From a bacterium (GTDB lineage: Bacteria > Verrucomicrobiota > Verrucomicrobiia > Limisphaerales > J093): a stretch of 5,783 nucleotides of DNA. The position numbers and the translations under genes were made by a program. The DNA is taken from assembly GCA_021784265.1 (NCBI GenBank), contig JAJXTA010000221.1:1-5783 (forward strand), in the 5' to 3' direction. The notes under the pieces are model-generated. The model searched no databases, had not been told where the DNA came from, and was given only the letters and a program-made list of their open reading frames with translations. This document shows positions 4,414 through 5,783 of this stretch, in pieces. Every line of letters begins with the position of its first letter. The first letter of the stretch is position 1.

Positions 4414-5783
4414 CTACTCGCCCATGACCTCCTGGCGGTTGGCCAGGTCGTCGTCGGGGTACGCCACGGCCACCCAGGGCTCGGCGGGGCGGATGACCGT
4501 ACCGAGCCAGTTGATGGCCACCCGCTCGCCTGCGGGCAGTCGGATGGCGCGCACCGGATTCTCCACCGCGAGGTTGGCGGCGCGCAGGCTGAATTGGTGC
4601 ATCCCCTGCCCTTGGACCGTGAGCGTGAGCTGGACCTGGCCCGGCCCGGTCCGCGCCTGACTCAGCTCGAACTCCAAGGCATCCGCGCGGCGGGTGACCG
4701 GGACCACGGCGCCCGGCAGATCGGCCAGGATCGCCAGCCAGCGGCCAGAAGGATGGACCCATGTCTCGGCGTAGTTGTAGCAGGCTGAGGCGGGCCAATA
4801 CGGCTGGTCCTCGGCCCCGCGGGTTTGAATGCCGACGGGCAGAGATCCGACCATGTTGCCGGACATGGCGGTGTATTGCGGGCCATAGTTGTGCCCTACG
4901 CCATACATGAGGCTTTGGACGAAGGGATTCCGCCCCAAGGTCCACTCGAGCTGCGTCTGGGCCAAATTCGCCAGTTCGGAGCTGCCGCGGAGGGCTGCGG
5001 CGAGGGCCAACGCATCCGTCTGCGAGAGGAGGACCCCGAGGTTGCCTCGGAAATCGCTCCAGACGGGGAATCGCCGCAAGTAATAATCCTCGCCCAATGG
5101 GATGCCTTGCTGGACTTGGTTGCGGTAGTTGGGGTCATCCGACTCGCCCAAGCGGTAGATGCCGGCGGCCAACATGGCGTACGGCCCCGTCAACCGCGCG
5201 GCGGCGCGCAAGTACTCGGAGTAGAGGGCCACGGTCGAGTACCATTGCATCCAGTCGGGGTGCTGGGGCAAGGCCGCGCAGAGGTCCGCCAGCGCCCGGA
5301 GCGGGGCTTGCTCGTGGCTCCGATGAAAATAATGCAGGAGCCGGGTCCGGGCCGGCGAGGTGTAGAAGAAGCCGGTGAGCGCGCTGGTCCAGTTCGGGCG
5401 GCTCCGCTCCTGGGAGGCGGCGATGCGGGCGGCCAGCTCCACGGCGTTGGTGGCGTAGTCGGCGTTGCCTGTGGTCTTGAACAGTTCGAGAGCAGCCTGG
5501 GCGCCGGCCGCCGCCAGCTCGACCCCCGGGTTACGGAACTTCTCCCGCGCAAACCGCCAATCTTCCTCGGCCACCCGCAGACTGTAGGCGGCCAGGAGGG
5601 GATCGCTCTGCCGCAACACCCGCCCCGCCAGGGCCGAGGCGGCGGCCGCCAGCGCGTTCTCGAACGGCGCGTTCTGTGCCAGGACCGTGACATCGTCGGG
5701 GGTACCGATGATCCCGTCGGTCCAGAAGTCCATGGTCGCCCAGGTGACGCGGTAACCGTCGCCGAACCGGGTTTTGTGGAGCC
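4414..5783 (-). CDS. GH9-like glycosidase, C-terminal part (cut by window edge)
   Basis: The frame is open to the right edge, giving about 455 visible residues; an ATG at 5733 is internal, since in-frame codons upstream of it read TRFGDGYRVTWAT and continue the domain. The body is rich in Ala and aromatic helices, as in six-hairpin (alpha/alpha)6 glycosidases. Family-9-like signatures lie towards the end: LEWTLGRNPFVQSLMYGVG (around 4903-4960), PQYTAMSGNMVGSLPVGIQT (around 4825-4885), DQPYWP and AETWVHPSGRW (around 4740-4815), where the Glu at 4765-4767 may be the catalytic acid. About 100 residues of beta-rich sequence follow, probably a small sandwich domain. GH9 enzymes hydrolyse beta-glucans such as cellulose, but this divergent branch is not tied to one substrate. 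The signal peptide and N-terminal aspartates, if present, are outside the window. It ends at TAG, convergent with the GTWKW gene. Confidence 0.75.
   Translation of the reverse strand, partial: LHKTRFGDGYRVTWATMDFWTDGIIGTPDDVTVLAQNAPFENALAAAASALAGRVLRQSDPLLAAYSLRVAEEDWRFAREKFRNPGVELAAAGAQAALELFKTTGNADYATNAVELAARIAASQERSRPNWTSALTGFFYTSPARTRLLHYFHRSHEQAPLRALADLCAALPQHPDWMQWYSTVALYSEYLRAAARLTGPYAMLAAGIYRLGESDDPNYRNQVQQGIPLGEDYYLRRFPVWSDFRGNLGVLLSQTDALALAAALRGSSELANLAQTQLEWTLGRNPFVQSLMYGVGHNYGPQYTAMSGNMVGSLPVGIQTRGAEDQPYWPASACYNYAETWVHPSGRWLAILADLPGAVVPVTRRADALEFELSQARTGPGQVQLTLTVQGQGMHQFSLRAANLAVENPVRAIRLPAGERVAINWLGTVIRPAEPWVAVAYPDDDLANRQEVMGE

Overview
The window is GC-rich bacterial chromosome, roughly two thirds G+C by eye, densely coded and mostly on the minus strand. 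The combination of gene types suggests a member of the Planctomycetota/Verrucomicrobiota group, with Verrucomicrobiota the better guess: a two-repeat GTWKW secreted protein, a nucleotidyltransferase with a small overlapping partner, RbsD-like and IolO-like sugar proteins, and a GH9-like enzyme. This placement is recalled from family distributions and was not tested by any search. I saw no rRNA, tRNA, CRISPR array, transposase or integrase.

Layout from the right. A minus-strand GH9-like glycosidase enters from beyond the right edge and ends at 4414. A strong hairpin (4363-4389) separates it from a convergent plus-strand gene (3568-4293), which encodes an exported protein made of two copies of a ~100-residue beta-rich GTWKW module. 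That gene has a good sigma70-type promoter (3492-3520). It diverges from a minus-strand series: an RbsD-type sugar mutarotase (3374-2985), a 272-base GC-rich gap, an IolO-like sugar epimerase of TIM-barrel fold (2712-1885), an L-galactose-dehydrogenase-like aldo/keto reductase (1888-944, ATGA overlap), a nucleotidyltransferase (925-365), a small protein overlapping its end (426-190), and the first 61 residues of a zinc alcohol dehydrogenase (184 to beyond the left edge).

The genes from 2712 leftwards are so tightly packed (4-base overlap, 18-base gap, 62-base overlap, 5-base gap) that they are probably one transcription unit, possibly started by the rbsD promoter. Taken together, an anomer-interconverting enzyme, an aldose dehydrogenase, a keto-acid/ketose epimerase and a polyol or sugar-acid dehydrogenase look like a catabolic module for a rare sugar, sugar acid or cyclitol. 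The substrate cannot be read from the sequence. The nucleotidyltransferase pair in the middle of it has no obvious metabolic role and may be an inserted toxin-antitoxin-like cassette. Nothing here proves a new system; the best candidates are the sugar module and that embedded pair.
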